Source: Pandoraea sp. (GTDB taxonomy: Bacteria > Pseudomonadota > Gammaproteobacteria > Burkholderiales > Burkholderiaceae). From it: DNA of 64,000 nt. The position numbers were made by a program, and so were the translations under genes. This document shows, piece after piece, positions 50,632 through 60,850 of the stretch. The stretch spans positions 62,001-126,000 of the forward strand of contig NZ_SCSK01000067.1 of the NCBI RefSeq assembly GCF_004297875.1, given 5' to 3'. Positions within the stretch are counted from its first letter, which is position 1; each line of letters begins with the position of its first letter. The notes below the pieces were generated by a model. The model was not told the DNA's origin. It searched no databases and was given only the letters and a program-made list of their open reading frames with translations.

Positions 50632-52197
50632 TCACCAAACGCCGTAGAACACTCCCGCGTTCTTGTATTGGTTGGTGCCGCGTTCGACTTCGGCCTCGGA
50701 GACTGTCGTCCTGTGTTTCAAATGGCTGAGCCAATCCAGCAGTCGGGCGCGCATGCCGTCACGAATCGATTCATAGCCCGGTTCCTGGCCCAGGTCGAAA
50801 AACTCCTCGGGATCGCTTTGCAGGTCGAACAATTGCGGCGCATAGCCTTCCCAATGGATATATTTCCAGGTATCGGTGCGCACCATCCATGCGCGGCACT
50901 CGTCGGGGCGGCGGCCCAGCGTCAGGCGTGCCTGGCGGTAGGCGTAATCGAGTTCGGAGAACACCGCTTCGCGCCACGGCTGGGCCAGTGCCTGGTCGCG
51001 TGTGAGCGCCAGCAGTGATCGCCCCTCCAGACGGTGCGAGGGCAGTGGCGTGTCGAGCGCCTCGAGAATGGTCGGCACGGTATCGATTGCCTCGATCAGC
51101 TGCTTGTTCGTCTGGCCGCGCGTGGCGTTGGCCTCGGGCGACGGGTCGTAGACGATATACGGTACGCGTTGCACGGTGTCATAGAAGAGTTCCTTCTCGC
51201 CGAGCCAATGGTCGCCGAGAAAATCCCCGTGATCGGCGGTGAAAATAATCAGCGTGTCCTGCCAGCGGCCGAGCGTCTCCAGCGTCTGCCAGAGCCGCCC
51301 AAGGTGAGCATCGAGCTGACTGATCAGTCCCTGGTACGCGGGGCGGACGTGATGGGCGACCTCCTTGCGCATGAAATTCGCGCACTCCTCCTGCTGCCGG
51401 TAGGCCGTCACCACAGGATGCGGCGCAGCCAGCTCGCGTGGGTGACGCTGCAGCGGCAGGCATTGGTCCAGCGTATATTGGTTGTGATACGGCGCGGGGG
51501 CCATGTATGGCCAATGGGGTTTGACGTATGACAGATGCAGCACCCATGGCGCGTCGCCGTGGCCCTCGATGAAGCGGATTGCCTGATCGGTCGTGTACGC
51601 CGTTTCGGAGTCGGCTTCGGCCACTCGGGCCGGCAAATGAACGTTGCGCATGTGCCAGCCGCTGACGACCCGCCCGTGTTCGTCCTCGGCGGAGATCACG
51701 TAGTCGCTCCATGGATCCGCGCTTGCGTAGCCGCGCTCGCGCAGGTAGCGCGCGTAGCCGCCATCCGGCTCGGCATGGTGGCCGTCGTAGCGGTCGACCA
51801 GCCTGAAATGGCCCTCGCGCAGCAGCACGCCGAGTTCGCTATCGCCCTCGATGTGCAGGCGCTCGAGGCCGTGGCGGTCCGGCGTGACGTGACTCTTGCC
51901 CACCAGTGCGAGCCGTTGCTGGCGGTCTTTCAGGTATTCGCCCAGCGTGAGCTCGTCGATCGACAGCGGCACGCGGTTCCACGTCGCGCCGTGGCTCGAG
52001 ACGTAGCGGCCGGTATAAAAGGACATGCGCGACGGCCCGCACACGCCGGACTGCACGAATGCGCGATCGAAGCGCACGCCGCGCCGCGCCAGCGCGTCGA
52101 TGTTCGGCGTCTTGAGATACGGGTGACCGTAGCAGGCGAGATGGTCGGCCCGCAGTTGATCGCACATCACAAACAGCACATTACGAATGGAGGACAT
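50632..52197 (-). CDS. Sulfatase-family hydrolase (phosphonate monoester hydrolase-like)
   Basis: Alkaline-phosphatase-superfamily hydrolase (521 aa). The C-x-P-x-R formylglycine motif is SGVCGPSRMSF with Cys53 and Arg57, so it should carry formylglycine. Metal-binding Asp13 (VMCDQLRADHL) and TADHGDFLGDHWL are intact. The fold and blocks such as PYHNQY and RWQDTLIIFTADHG recall the phosphonate monoester/phosphodiester hydrolases of rhizobia and Burkholderia caryophylli, but choline sulfatase and arylsulfatase are alternatives. No signal peptide. It lies 26 bp after the MHS transporter, suggesting uptake then hydrolysis of an ester. Start ATG 52197 (a GTG two codons earlier is possible). Confidence 0.82.
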   Translation of the reverse strand: MSSIRNVLFVMCDQLRADHLACYGHPYLKTPNIDALARRGVRFDRAFVQSGVCGPSRMSFYTGRYVSSHGATWNRVPLSIDELTLGEYLKDRQQRLALVGKSHVTPDRHGLERLHIEGDSELGVLLREGHFRLVDRYDGHHAEPDGGYARYLRERGYASADPWSDYVISAEDEHGRVVSGWHMRNVHLPARVAEADSETAYTTDQAIRFIEGHGDAPWVLHLSYVKPHWPYMAPAPYHNQYTLDQCLPLQRHPRELAAPHPVVTAYRQQEECANFMRKEVAHHVRPAYQGLISQLDAHLGRLWQTLETLGRWQDTLIIFTADHGDFLGDHWLGEKELFYDTVQRVPYIVYDPSPEANATRGQTNKQLIEAIDTVPTILEALDTPLPSHRLEGRSLLALTRDQALAQPWREAVFSELDYAYRQARLTLGRRPDECRAWMVRTDTWKYIHWEGYAPQLFDLQSDPEEFFDLGQEPGYESIRDGMRARLLDWLSHLKHRTTVSEAEVERGTNQYKNAGVFYGVW

Positions 52198-52223
52198 GAA
52201 CACAGGGCCCTGAAAATCGCCGG

Positions 52224-53540
52224 TTACAACGAAAATTCGCCCTGCCCGGATGCGCCGGCGGCATCCAGGCCAGTCTCGCGCGCCTTGTCCTGCATTGGCC
52301 AGAGCGCGATTACGCCGATCAAGGTGGCTATCGTGACGAAGTAGGCCGGCATCATCTTGTCACCGGTGATCTGGATCAGCCACGCTACCAGGAACGGCGA
52401 GAAGCCGCCGAACAACGTCGTGGCGACATTGTACGAAATCGACAATCCGGTCGCTCTGACACGCGTGGGAAACAATTCCGCCAGCGCCGTGGCCGCCGGG
52501 CCCAGCGACGCGGCCATCAAAATCGCGAAAATCATTTCCGTGGCCAGCAGGCGCGGCAGGCTGGGCGCGGCGACCAGCCAGACAAAGAGCGGGTAGATGG
52601 TCAGCAGGTAAAGCACCATGGCCGCGCCCATCACGGGCTTGCGGCCGATACGGTCGGAGAGCAAGCCGAACAGCGGAATCAGGATCATGCGCGTGGTGCC
52701 GGTGGCCACCAGCACCACGAACGGTGCGGCGACCGGCAAGTGCAATTGGCGCACGGAATAGATTGGCAAATACACGTTGAGCACGTATTGCGCGACCGAG
52801 CTGAAGACCACCAGTCCGAAGGCGATGAGCAGCGCGCTGCGATGCTCGCGCCAGATCGCGCCGAAGCTCACGCGGGCCGCGTCTGTCGCCGTGGCGATCG
52901 CTTGCGTGTAGCCGGGTGCTTCGTCGATCCTGGTGCGGATATAGAACCCCACCGGACCGATCAGCAAGCCGAACAAAAATGGGATGCGCCAGCCCCACTC
53001 GTTGAGCGCCGTGGCAGACAGGCCACGCGAGATCAGCGCGCCCATGGTGGCAGCCACGACCGCTGCCAGGAACTGTCCGAAGTTCTGCCAACTGCCATAG
53101 AAGCCGCGCCGGTTCGCCGGTGCGTATTCGATCAACAGCGCCGTCGCGCTGCCGAATTCGCCGCCGGCCGACAAACCCTGCAGCAGGCGCGAGAGCACGA
53201 CGATGGCCGGCGCGGCGATACCGATAGTGGCGTAATTCGGCGTGAAGGCGATCATTGCCGAGGCAATGCTCATCAGCACGATGACCAGCGACAGCGCGGC
53301 CTTGCGCCCGACCCGGTCGGCGTAGATGCCGAGCATGATGCCACCGAGCGGGCGCACCAGGAACGCGCTGCCGAAGGTCGCGGTGGTGAGCAGCACCGAA
53401 AGCGTGGGGTCAGTCGACGGAAAGAACTGCTTGGCGATGATGACCGACAGGAAGCCGAAAACAATGAAGTCGTACCACTCGAATGCATTGCCGATGGTCG
53501 CGGCAACGATGGCACGCCGATGGACTGCAAGGGATGACAT
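52224..53540 (-). CDS. MFS metabolite:H+ symporter (MHS family)
   Basis: MHS-family transporter (438 aa, 12 TM), related to ProP, KgtP and CitA. Hallmarks: NAFEWYDFIVFGF in TM1, RPLGGIMLGIYADRVGRKAAL (motif A), and LLQGLSAGGEFGSATALLIEYAP in TM4. The ATG at 53540 has AGGAGG upstream. First gene of the transporter/sulfatase unit and divergent from a LysR gene over 216 bp. Substrate unknown; an organic ester anion handled by the hydrolase is a plausible guess. Confidence 0.9.
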   Translation of the reverse strand: MSSLAVHRRAIVAATIGNAFEWYDFIVFGFLSVIIAKQFFPSTDPTLSVLLTTATFGSAFLVRPLGGIMLGIYADRVGRKAALSLVIVLMSIASAMIAFTPNYATIGIAAPAIVVLSRLLQGLSAGGEFGSATALLIEYAPANRRGFYGSWQNFGQFLAAVVAATMGALISRGLSATALNEWGWRIPFLFGLLIGPVGFYIRTRIDEAPGYTQAIATATDAARVSFGAIWREHRSALLIAFGLVVFSSVAQYVLNVYLPIYSVRQLHLPVAAPFVVLVATGTTRMILIPLFGLLSDRIGRKPVMGAAMVLYLLTIYPLFVWLVAAPSLPRLLATEMIFAILMAASLGPAATALAELFPTRVRATGLSISYNVATTLFGGFSPFLVAWLIQITGDKMMPAYFVTIATLIGVIALWPMQDKARETGLDAAGASGQGEFSL

Positions 53541-53756
53541 GGAAAGGCCTCCTGATGAAAACGGCCGCCACCGGCCGTGTTATCTCGTTGTTCGCGGGCT
53601 GACCAGCGCAGCCGACGTTCGGTCGCCAGCGAGCCGGCCCAGCGCCGGGGCTTGGCTGCCGCGATTTTTCGAGGAATTTTCCACCTATAATTTATTACCG
53701 TCTAATGAGATATTCGTGTCTATTGATAAATTAATGGTTATGAAATAAAGGCTGTC
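53541..53756. promoter_or_regulatory. Divergent control region between MHS transporter and LysR
   Basis: The 3' half is AT-rich (53682-53755) and should hold both promoters. ATTGATAAATTAAT (53722-53735) is a candidate LysR contact. No confident -35/-10 pair could be assigned. Confidence 0.4.
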
Positions 53757-54719
53757 ATGCTACCGATCGAAAGTTATTTTTCTCGTCAATTGAAGCTGCG
53801 GCACCTGCAATTGCTGGTCACGCTGGCTGACTTGCCGACCGTCGGGAAGGTGGCTCAGGCGCTGCACGTGACCCAGCCGGCCATCTCCAAAATGATTGCG
53901 GATCTCGAGCGCGGGGTCGGCGTGCCGCTGTTTGAGCGCGATGGCCGCCGCATCAAGCCCACCCCCTATGGCGCCTGCCTGATTCACCACGCCCGGGAAG
54001 TGTTGCGGCACGCCAATCGTGCCAGCGAGGCCCTGCAGGCGATGGCCAACGGCATGGGCGGTCGGATCGACGTGGGCGTGTTGTCGGTAGCCGCGCCGAT
54101 CCTGATTCCGGAGGCGGTGTTGCGCTTCAAGCGGCACTCCCCGACCGCCACGGTGTGCCTGCACGAGGGAACGCTCGATCAGTTACTGCCGGCATTGCGA
54201 GCCGGTCATCTCGATCTCGTGGTGGGACGGGTCGCGCAGGAGTTGACCGACGATTCGCTGGCCAGCGAGGCGCTGTTCGACGATCCGACCGTCATCGTGG
54301 CGGCGCGCACGCACCCGCTCGCGCGCAAACGCAAAGTTGCCTGGCAGGATCTGGACGGCTGCGCGTGGATCGTGCCCACCATCGGTGCGCCGATGTATAA
54401 GCGCCTGCTGTCCATTCTTGCCGCGCACGGGGTCAGGACGCCCGTCAATGTGGTGGAGTCCGTCGTCACCACGGCCAATCTCGCCTTGCTGCAATCATCG
54501 GCGGTGCTAGGCTTGTTGCCGCATTCGCTGGCGACGCACTATGCCGCCAGCGGCATCCTGAAAATACTGCCGCTCAATCTTGGTGGCGTGATGGGCCCGG
54601 TCAGCGTCGCCTGGAACGTGGATGGCGGGAACACTCCCGCGCTCGCGCTGTTTCGCCGCTGCCTGGGCGAAGTCGCGCAGGCCATGCCGGTCGCGCCTGG
54701 CGAGGACGCCACCTCGTGA
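53757..54719 (+). CDS. LysR-family regulator divergent from the transporter/sulfatase unit
   Basis: LysR regulator (320 aa) with wHTH (HLQLLVTLADLPTVGKVAQALHVTQPAISKMIADLERGVGVPLFERD) and a CbbR/PcaQ/GalR-type co-inducer domain (about 95-300). Not closely related to the two CrgA-like LysR proteins elsewhere in the window. Divergence from the MHS transporter suggests that it controls that unit; the three genes after it (rraA onward) follow on the same strand and may also be affected. Ribosome binding site AAAGG. Confidence 0.9.
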   Translation: MLPIESYFSRQLKLRHLQLLVTLADLPTVGKVAQALHVTQPAISKMIADLERGVGVPLFERDGRRIKPTPYGACLIHHAREVLRHANRASEALQAMANGMGGRIDVGVLSVAAPILIPEAVLRFKRHSPTATVCLHEGTLDQLLPALRAGHLDLVVGRVAQELTDDSLASEALFDDPTVIVAARTHPLARKRKVAWQDLDGCAWIVPTIGAPMYKRLLSILAAHGVRTPVNVVESVVTTANLALLQSSAVLGLLPHSLATHYAASGILKILPLNLGGVMGPVSVAWNVDGGNTPALALFRRCLGEVAQAMPVAPGEDATS

Positions 54720-54760
54720 CGCGCTATCATCCGGTCTATTCCGATTTATGCGAGGAAACG

Positions 54761-55255
54761 ATGTCATTTGCCACATGTGATCTTTGCGACGCCCACGAAT
54801 CCCGGCTCGCAGACGGTTCGTTGCGCGTGCTCGCGCCGATGTTCCTGGGGTTCGGCAAGGTCGCGCGCTTCAGCGGCCCGGCGACCACGCTCAAGGTATT
54901 CGAGGACAACGCGCTGGTGCGCGCCACGCTCGAGACGCCCGGCGGCGGGCGGGTGCTGGTCGTCGACGGTGGCGGCTCGCTGCGCTGTGCGCTGGTGGGC
55001 GGCAATCTCGGCATGCTGGGCACGACCAACGGCTGGGCTGGCATTATCGTCAACGGCTGCGTGCGCGATTCGGACGAACTCGACGCGTGCGACATCGGCG
55101 TGCGCGCGCTGGCGGTCAATCCACGGCGGGGCGCCAAGCTGGGCCAGGGGCAGCGCGACGTCCCGGTGCAAATTGCTGGCGCGTTGATCCACCCGGGCGA
55201 CTGGATCTACGCCGACCGCGACGGCATTATCGCCAGCCGGGAGAAGCTGGCGTGA
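54761..55255 (+). CDS. RraA-family protein (RNase E inhibitor / aldolase-like)
   Basis: RraA fold protein (164 aa). True RraA regulates RNase E; family aldolases cleave HMG or oxaloacetate. FATCDLCDAHESRL, LKVFEDNALVRATL, VDGGGSLRCALVGGNLG and GIIVNGCVRDSDELDA are typical. The aldolase D-x20-R-D signature keeps Arg-Asp (VRD), but the first Asp is Gly (GGNLG), as in E. coli RraA where it is Ala. That argues for the regulator type but is not decisive. ATG 54761 has GAGG; a GTG at 54716 would overlap the LysR stop. Overlaps the next gene. Confidence 0.85.
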   Translation: MSFATCDLCDAHESRLADGSLRVLAPMFLGFGKVARFSGPATTLKVFEDNALVRATLETPGGGRVLVVDGGGSLRCALVGGNLGMLGTTNGWAGIIVNGCVRDSDELDACDIGVRALAVNPRRGAKLGQGQRDVPVQIAGALIHPGDWIYADRDGIIASREKLA

Positions 55256-55665
55256 GTGGCTCGCTCCATACCTTTGTCTATGGCACGCTGCGCGCCGGCG
55301 AAATCAATGACTTGCGGCGGGCAGCCGCGCGCCACGGCTTGCCGGCACCGGAGCTGGTGGGCGCGGCCGAGGTGGACGGGATCCTGTACGACTTTGGCGA
55401 TTACCCTGGCATGGTGCGCGCAAATGGGCAGGGGCGTGTGCGTGGCGAGGTTTACCGGATCGCGCCGGCGTTGGTGCCGGTGCTCGACGAAATCGAAGAG
55501 GTCTACCCTGGCCAGGCGGGCCTTTTCGAGCGCGAGCAAGTGGCGGTGACCTGCGCCGGAGAAATCCACGATTGCATCGTCTACCCGGTTGCCGCATCGG
55601 CCGTTGCCGGACGGCCGCGCATCGAATCCGGCGACTGGGTCGCCCATCGGCTGGCGCGCGCCTGA
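55252..55665 (+). CDS. Gamma-glutamylcyclotransferase-like (AIG2/GGCT) protein
   Basis: A 137-residue GGCT/AIG2-fold protein: HTFVYGTLRAGEINDL, GILYDFGDYPGMV, GEVYRIAPALVPVLDEIEEVYPG. The Glu in the EIEE block corresponds to the catalytic acid of GGCT enzymes. Substrate is unknown (gamma-glutamyl amines or peptides by homology). It starts with GTG at 55252, overlapping the rraA stop (GTGA), so the two are translationally coupled. A DMT transporter gene follows 146 bp on. Confidence 0.78.
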   Translation: MSGSLHTFVYGTLRAGEINDLRRAAARHGLPAPELVGAAEVDGILYDFGDYPGMVRANGQGRVRGEVYRIAPALVPVLDEIEEVYPGQAGLFEREQVAVTCAGEIHDCIVYPVAASAVAGRPRIESGDWVAHRLARA

Positions 55666-55811
55666 GTCCGCCATGCCGGTCGCGGCCGGCATGGCGGGCA
55701 GCCAGTTCGAGGTCCGAAATTGGCCAGACAACCGTCTGCGTCCATGCGAAGATGGCGACCGCATTGGACGGGCCGATGCACAAATGCCATGCACGGGCGC
55801 AGAGGAACATC

Positions 55812-56720
55812 TTGAGACCTGCCGATTTCACGCGAATGATCGCCTTGTCCGCGATCTGGGGGGCCAGCTTTCTTTTCATGCGGATTGCCGCGCCGGTACT
55901 GGGCGCCTTGCCGACGGCGTTTTTTCGCGTGCTGTTCGGTGCGCTCGGCCTGGCGGTGCTGCTCGCCGCAATGCGCGTACGGTGGCGCTTCAACGGCAAA
56001 TTTGGCGCGACGCTGGCGCTGGGCGCGATCAACTCCGGCGTGCCTTTCATCATGTACTGTCTGGCCGCCGAAGCGCTGCCGGCCGGCTACTCGGCGATTC
56101 TCAACGCGACCACGCCGCTCATGGGCGTGCTGATCGGCGCGCTGTTGTTTGGAGAGCGCCTGACGCCGCCCAAAGTACTCGCGATGGTGCTTGGCCTGGC
56201 CGGTGTCGGTGTGCTGACTCGGGCTGGCCCGGTTGCGCTCACACCGACGGTGCTGCTGGGGGCGGGCGCCTGCCTGGTCGCCACCGCCTGCTATGGCTTG
56301 GCGGGTTTCCTCACGCGTCGCTGGATTACTGAAAAGGGTGGTTTGGACAGCAAGCTGGTGGCCTTCGGCTCTCAACTGGGCGCGATCCTGCTGGTGCTGC
56401 CGTTCTTCGCCGTTTCGTCCGTCACGGGGCCGGCGCCCGATTGGGGCACGCCCGGCGTATGGGCTGCGATGGCCGGCCTCGGCTTTATGTGCACCGCGCT
56501 GGCTTATATCCTGTATTTCCGTTTGATCGCCGATATCGGGCCGATCAAATCACTGACCGTGACATTCCTGATTCCTTTGTTCGGCGTGCTCTGGGGCGCG
56601 CTCTTTTTGGGAGAGCGCCTGTCGTGGGCGCATGCCTTTGGCGGCGGCCTGATTGGCGCGGCGCTATGGCTGGTTTTGCGCCCGGCGGGAGTTGCGACCC
56701 GCCTCCGGAAAGCGGCGTAG
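55812..56720 (+). CDS. EamA/DMT-family transporter
   Basis: Ten-helix drug/metabolite transporter (302 aa) with two EamA repeats (about 8-138 and 150-290). The N-terminal ALSAIWGASFLFMRIAAPV and the repeat ends FGERLTPPKVLAMVLGLAGVG and FLGERLSWAHAFGGGLIG are diagnostic. Start TTG 55812 has AGAGGA 5 nt upstream; a longer frame from 55572 overlaps the GGCT gene. Substrate unknown. It follows the GGCT gene on the same strand but at a larger gap. Confidence 0.87.
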   Translation: MRPADFTRMIALSAIWGASFLFMRIAAPVLGALPTAFFRVLFGALGLAVLLAAMRVRWRFNGKFGATLALGAINSGVPFIMYCLAAEALPAGYSAILNATTPLMGVLIGALLFGERLTPPKVLAMVLGLAGVGVLTRAGPVALTPTVLLGAGACLVATACYGLAGFLTRRWITEKGGLDSKLVAFGSQLGAILLVLPFFAVSSVTGPAPDWGTPGVWAAMAGLGFMCTALAYILYFRLIADIGPIKSLTVTFLIPLFGVLWGALFLGERLSWAHAFGGGLIGAALWLVLRPAGVATRLRKAA

Positions 56721-57028
56721 TCGTGCGCATGCGATTTTTCATAATGCGGCAAGCTGTTTTGGTGAGTAAAAATCTGCGTTGCTAAGCACAAAGAAAATTT
56801 TTCAATATAAAAAATTGTTTTCCACAATAAGAAATAAATATCGCAAGTAATTGATAAAAAAGGATTAATTTTTTTATTTTTTGACCATTTAGATCTGTTG
56901 CGACGCGTAAGAAATCACTAGACTCTTATATAAGACTTCGCCGCCAGAAGCGCCGGAAAAATCCGTTATGGCACCCGGCGGCGAAAAAAAGCGGTTTTTC
57001 GTTTTATCCATAGGACTAGGAGATTGCC
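56721..57028. promoter_or_regulatory. AT-rich region upstream of aceA
   Basis: 308 bp without a gene. 56750-56935 is strikingly AT-rich. It holds ATTGT-TTTCC-ACAAT (56814-56828), an IHF consensus at 56844-56856, and CTTATATAAG (56925-56934) as likely -10 region of aceA; no good -35 was found, so an activator or alternative control may be needed. Confidence 0.5.
56844..56856. promoter_or_regulatory. IHF consensus site upstream of aceA
   Basis: CAAGTAATTGATA matches YAANNNNTTGATW exactly. In E. coli IHF binds upstream of aceBAK and antagonises IclR; the same role here is inference. Confidence 0.45.
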
Positions 57029-58348
<1,320 letters not shown>

Positions 58349-58456
58349 TAGCCAGGCGGTGCGGGGCGATAGCTGGGCGGATCGTCCCGCGCAAAGCGCG
58401 ACAAAGGCAAAACGGCCTGCCGCAAGTGCCGGCGGGTCGACAGGGAGAGGGGAGAC

Positions 58457-58495
58457 AAAAAAGGGCACGCCGCGCGAACCCGGTTCGCGCGGCGT
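58457..58495. terminator. Strong hairpin terminator, mainly for uspA
   Basis: ACGCCGCGCGAACC (58467-58480) and GGTTCGCGCGGCGT (58482-58495) form a 12-14 bp stem. In the uspA (minus) direction it is followed by GCCCTTTTTT. The plus strand has only CGTTCC, so it may stop aceA transcripts less efficiently. Confidence 0.8.
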
Positions 58496-58525
58496 CGTTC
58501 CTGTTATGGAATCGACCCGGCTAGA

Positions 58526-58963
58526 CTACCGGTAAATCAGGACCGGAATTTTCGAATGCACCAGGACGCGTTGCGTTTCGCTGCCGAGCAGAAGACTGGT
58601 CAAGCCACGGCGACCATGCGACGCCATCAGAATGAGATCGCAGCCGTGGCGTTCTGCGGCGTCAATGATGCCCAGGTACGGAGTGGGAAACGCCGAGGTG
58701 TCACTTCGGAACGCAACGCCCGCGGCCTTCGCCGCCTCGGCGAGCTTGTCCAGATGGACCTGGGCTTCTTGCTGGATGCGGTCGTTGAAGGTGGCAGGCG
58801 CCTCCAGCACGTATTCGCTGAACGGCGAATACGGATACTCGGCCAGACATACGTAGCCGGTCACTCTGGCGCCCAGCGCCTTGGCCAGCTCCAGTCCGCC
58901 GTTGACGGCTTTGGCGGAGAGTTCGGAGCCGTCGGTGGGTAAGAGGATATGAGTGAACAGCAT
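58526..58963 (-). CDS. Universal stress protein UspA family
   Basis: Single-domain Usp protein (145 aa): HILLPTDGSELSAKAV at the N-terminus, nucleotide-binding G-2x-G-9x-G-S/T signature near the end (ASHGRRGLTSLLLGSETQRVL) indicating ATP binding. Start ATG 58963 has a near-perfect AAGGAGG. Stress or starvation role by homology; its position between aceA and a LysR gene suits growth on acetate or stress, but that is inference. Ends at a strong terminator. Confidence 0.92.
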   Translation of the reverse strand: MLFTHILLPTDGSELSAKAVNGGLELAKALGARVTGYVCLAEYPYSPFSEYVLEAPATFNDRIQQEAQVHLDKLAEAAKAAGVAFRSDTSAFPTPYLGIIDAAERHGCDLILMASHGRRGLTSLLLGSETQRVLVHSKIPVLIYR

Positions 58964-59068
58964 ATGACCTCCTTGCGTTGTGGCTGGCATGTCCAGCGAT
59001 TTCATTGTAATCCTCGACCCGGGCGATTCCGCTCGATTTTGCGCGCCACCGAACCGGCACGCCGCGGC

Positions 59069-60028
59069 TCAGGGTATCGCGGCCGCGTCGGATGCCGGAT
59101 GCCTGTCGGACTCGGCGTGCTCGGCGGCCTCCCAGTAGATCGGGTTGCTGTAGCTATGTTTCAGATAATCGATAAACAGCCGCACGCGCAAGGGCAGGTG
59201 CTTGCGCTGCGGAAACACCGCATGAATGCCGATCGGCGGTGCGGCGAATTCGTCGAGCACGGTCACCAGCCGCTTGTCTCGGATATCCTCGCCGACCTCC
59301 CACCACGAGCGCCACGCCAGGCCGTATCCCTCGAGGCACCATTCGTGCAGGACCGCGCCGTCCGTGCATTCCATCGAACCGGCCACGCGGATGTTGAGCA
59401 CCTTGCCGTCCTGTTGAAAAGTCCAGCCGCGTTGCTGGTTGGTGCTGGCGCCGAATGCCAGGCAATTGTGATGGGCGAGGTCCTCCAGCGTGGCGGGCGT
59501 GCCGTGGCGCGCCAGATAGGCCGGCGCGGCCACGCAGACTCGGCGATTCTCACCGAGGCGCAGCGACACCAGGCTCGAATCGGGCAACTCGCCGAGCCGC
59601 ACGGCGCAATCGAAGCCCTCATTGACCAGGTCGATCAGCCGGTCGGACAAATCCAGCGTCAACGTCACTTCCGGATGGGCGCAGAGAAAGGCCGGCACCA
59701 GTGGCGCGACATGCCGGCGCCCGAAGCCGGCCGGGGCGGTGATGCGCAGATGGCCGCTGGCCTTGACGCCACCAGCCGAGACGGTCGCTTCGGCGTTGTG
59801 CACTTCATTGAGAATGCGCTGGCAGTCTTCGAGAAAGGCCGACCCTTCGTAGGTCAGCGTGACCTTGCGCGTGGTCCGCACCAGCAATTTCACCCCGAGC
59901 CGCTCTTCCAGGCCATCGATGCGTCGGCCGATGATCGCCGGCGCCACGCCCTCGAGCGCCGCCGCACCCGACAGGCTACCTCGCGAGGCGACAGCGACGA
60001 AAGTTTCCATTTGTTTGAAACGATCCAC
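59069..60028 (-). CDS. LysR-family regulator near aceB
   Basis: LysR regulator (319 aa), CrgA-like, with wHTH (ETFVAVASRGSLSGAAALEG...IIGRRIDGLEERLGVKL) and co-inducer domain. It is paralogous to the LysR at 24261 (shared MDRFKQ start, GRRIDxLExRLGxKL, HNCLAF and NPIYW/NYWL-like ends; about half of positions identical by eye). Divergent from the dehalogenase-like gene and 876 bp from aceB. May control one or both; inducer unknown. ATTGA-TT-TCAAT (60061-60072) between the genes is a candidate operator. Confidence 0.9.
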   Translation of the reverse strand: MDRFKQMETFVAVASRGSLSGAAALEGVAPAIIGRRIDGLEERLGVKLLVRTTRKVTLTYEGSAFLEDCQRILNEVHNAEATVSAGGVKASGHLRITAPAGFGRRHVAPLVPAFLCAHPEVTLTLDLSDRLIDLVNEGFDCAVRLGELPDSSLVSLRLGENRRVCVAAPAYLARHGTPATLEDLAHHNCLAFGASTNQQRGWTFQQDGKVLNIRVAGSMECTDGAVLHEWCLEGYGLAWRSWWEVGEDIRDKRLVTVLDEFAAPPIGIHAVFPQRKHLPLRVRLFIDYLKHSYSNPIYWEAAEHAESDRHPASDAAAIP

Positions 60029-60136
60029 GCTTCGATTACCTATGAAAAAGTAAAAGATAAATTGATTTCAATGAACTTTTATTCGCTCATTGATAAATAA
60101 TACAATGCAAAAGTAAATTCAAGTTATACCGAGACT

Positions 60137-60844
60137 ATGGCTACGGATATCAAAGCGGTTGTTTTTGACGCGTATGGCACGTTATTCGACGTGTATTCGG
60201 TACGCGCGGCCGCCGAGCAGTTATTTCCGGGTCATGGCGACGCGCTTGCCGCGTTGTGGCGCGACAAGCAAATCGAGTACACCCATTTGCGTACATTGTC
60301 GGGCCCACGTGGCGAGTATTACCGGCCCTTCTGGGACATTACGATCGATGCCTTGCGGTTCGCCACGCAGCGCCTGGGCCTGAGCCTGTCGCCGGTGGCG
60401 GAAAAGCGCCTGATGGACGAGTACACCTGCCTGTCGTCGTTTCCGGAAAACATCGAGGCGTTGCGTCGCTTGCGCGACAACGGGCTGCGCTTGGGCATTC
60501 TTTCCAATGGCAACCCGCAAATGCTCGATATCGCGGTCAAGAGCGCCGGCATGAAGGGTTTGTTCGAGCATGTCTTGAGCATCGATGTGGCACGCAAGTA
60601 CAAGACCTCGCCTGAAGCGTATCAGTTGGGCACACACGCATTCGGGTTGTCTGCGGGCGAAATGGCGTTCGTCTCCAGCAATTGCTGGGATGCCATCGGC
60701 GCGACCTGGTTTGGCTACACGACCTTTTGGGTCAACCGGGGCGGGCTGCCGCTGGAACAGTTGGGCGTGACGCCACACGGCATGGGCCGTGATCTGCGCG
60801 ACGTTGTGCGCTTCGTTGCCGCGCGCAACACTGCGCCAGCTTGA
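60137..60844 (+). CDS. Haloacid dehalogenase, type II (HAD superfamily)
   Basis: HAD-family (S)-2-haloacid dehalogenase-type protein (235 aa). Nucleophile Asp11 (VVFDAYGTLFDVYSV), EYTHLRTL (Arg region), ILSNGNPQML (Ser), KYKTSPEAY (Lys/Tyr) and SSNCWDAIGATWFG (Ser, Asn, Asp) match the L-2-haloacid dehalogenase catalytic set. The product of a chloroacetate reaction would be glycolate, which could link it to glyoxylate metabolism; that is inference. Starts ATG 60137, divergent from a LysR gene, 59 bp before aceB. Confidence 0.87.
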   Translation: MATDIKAVVFDAYGTLFDVYSVRAAAEQLFPGHGDALAALWRDKQIEYTHLRTLSGPRGEYYRPFWDITIDALRFATQRLGLSLSPVAEKRLMDEYTCLSSFPENIEALRRLRDNGLRLGILSNGNPQMLDIAVKSAGMKGLFEHVLSIDVARKYKTSPEAYQLGTHAFGLSAGEMAFVSSNCWDAIGATWFGYTTFWVNRGGLPLEQLGVTPHGMGRDLRDVVRFVAARNTAPA

Positions 60845-60850
60845 ATTTGA

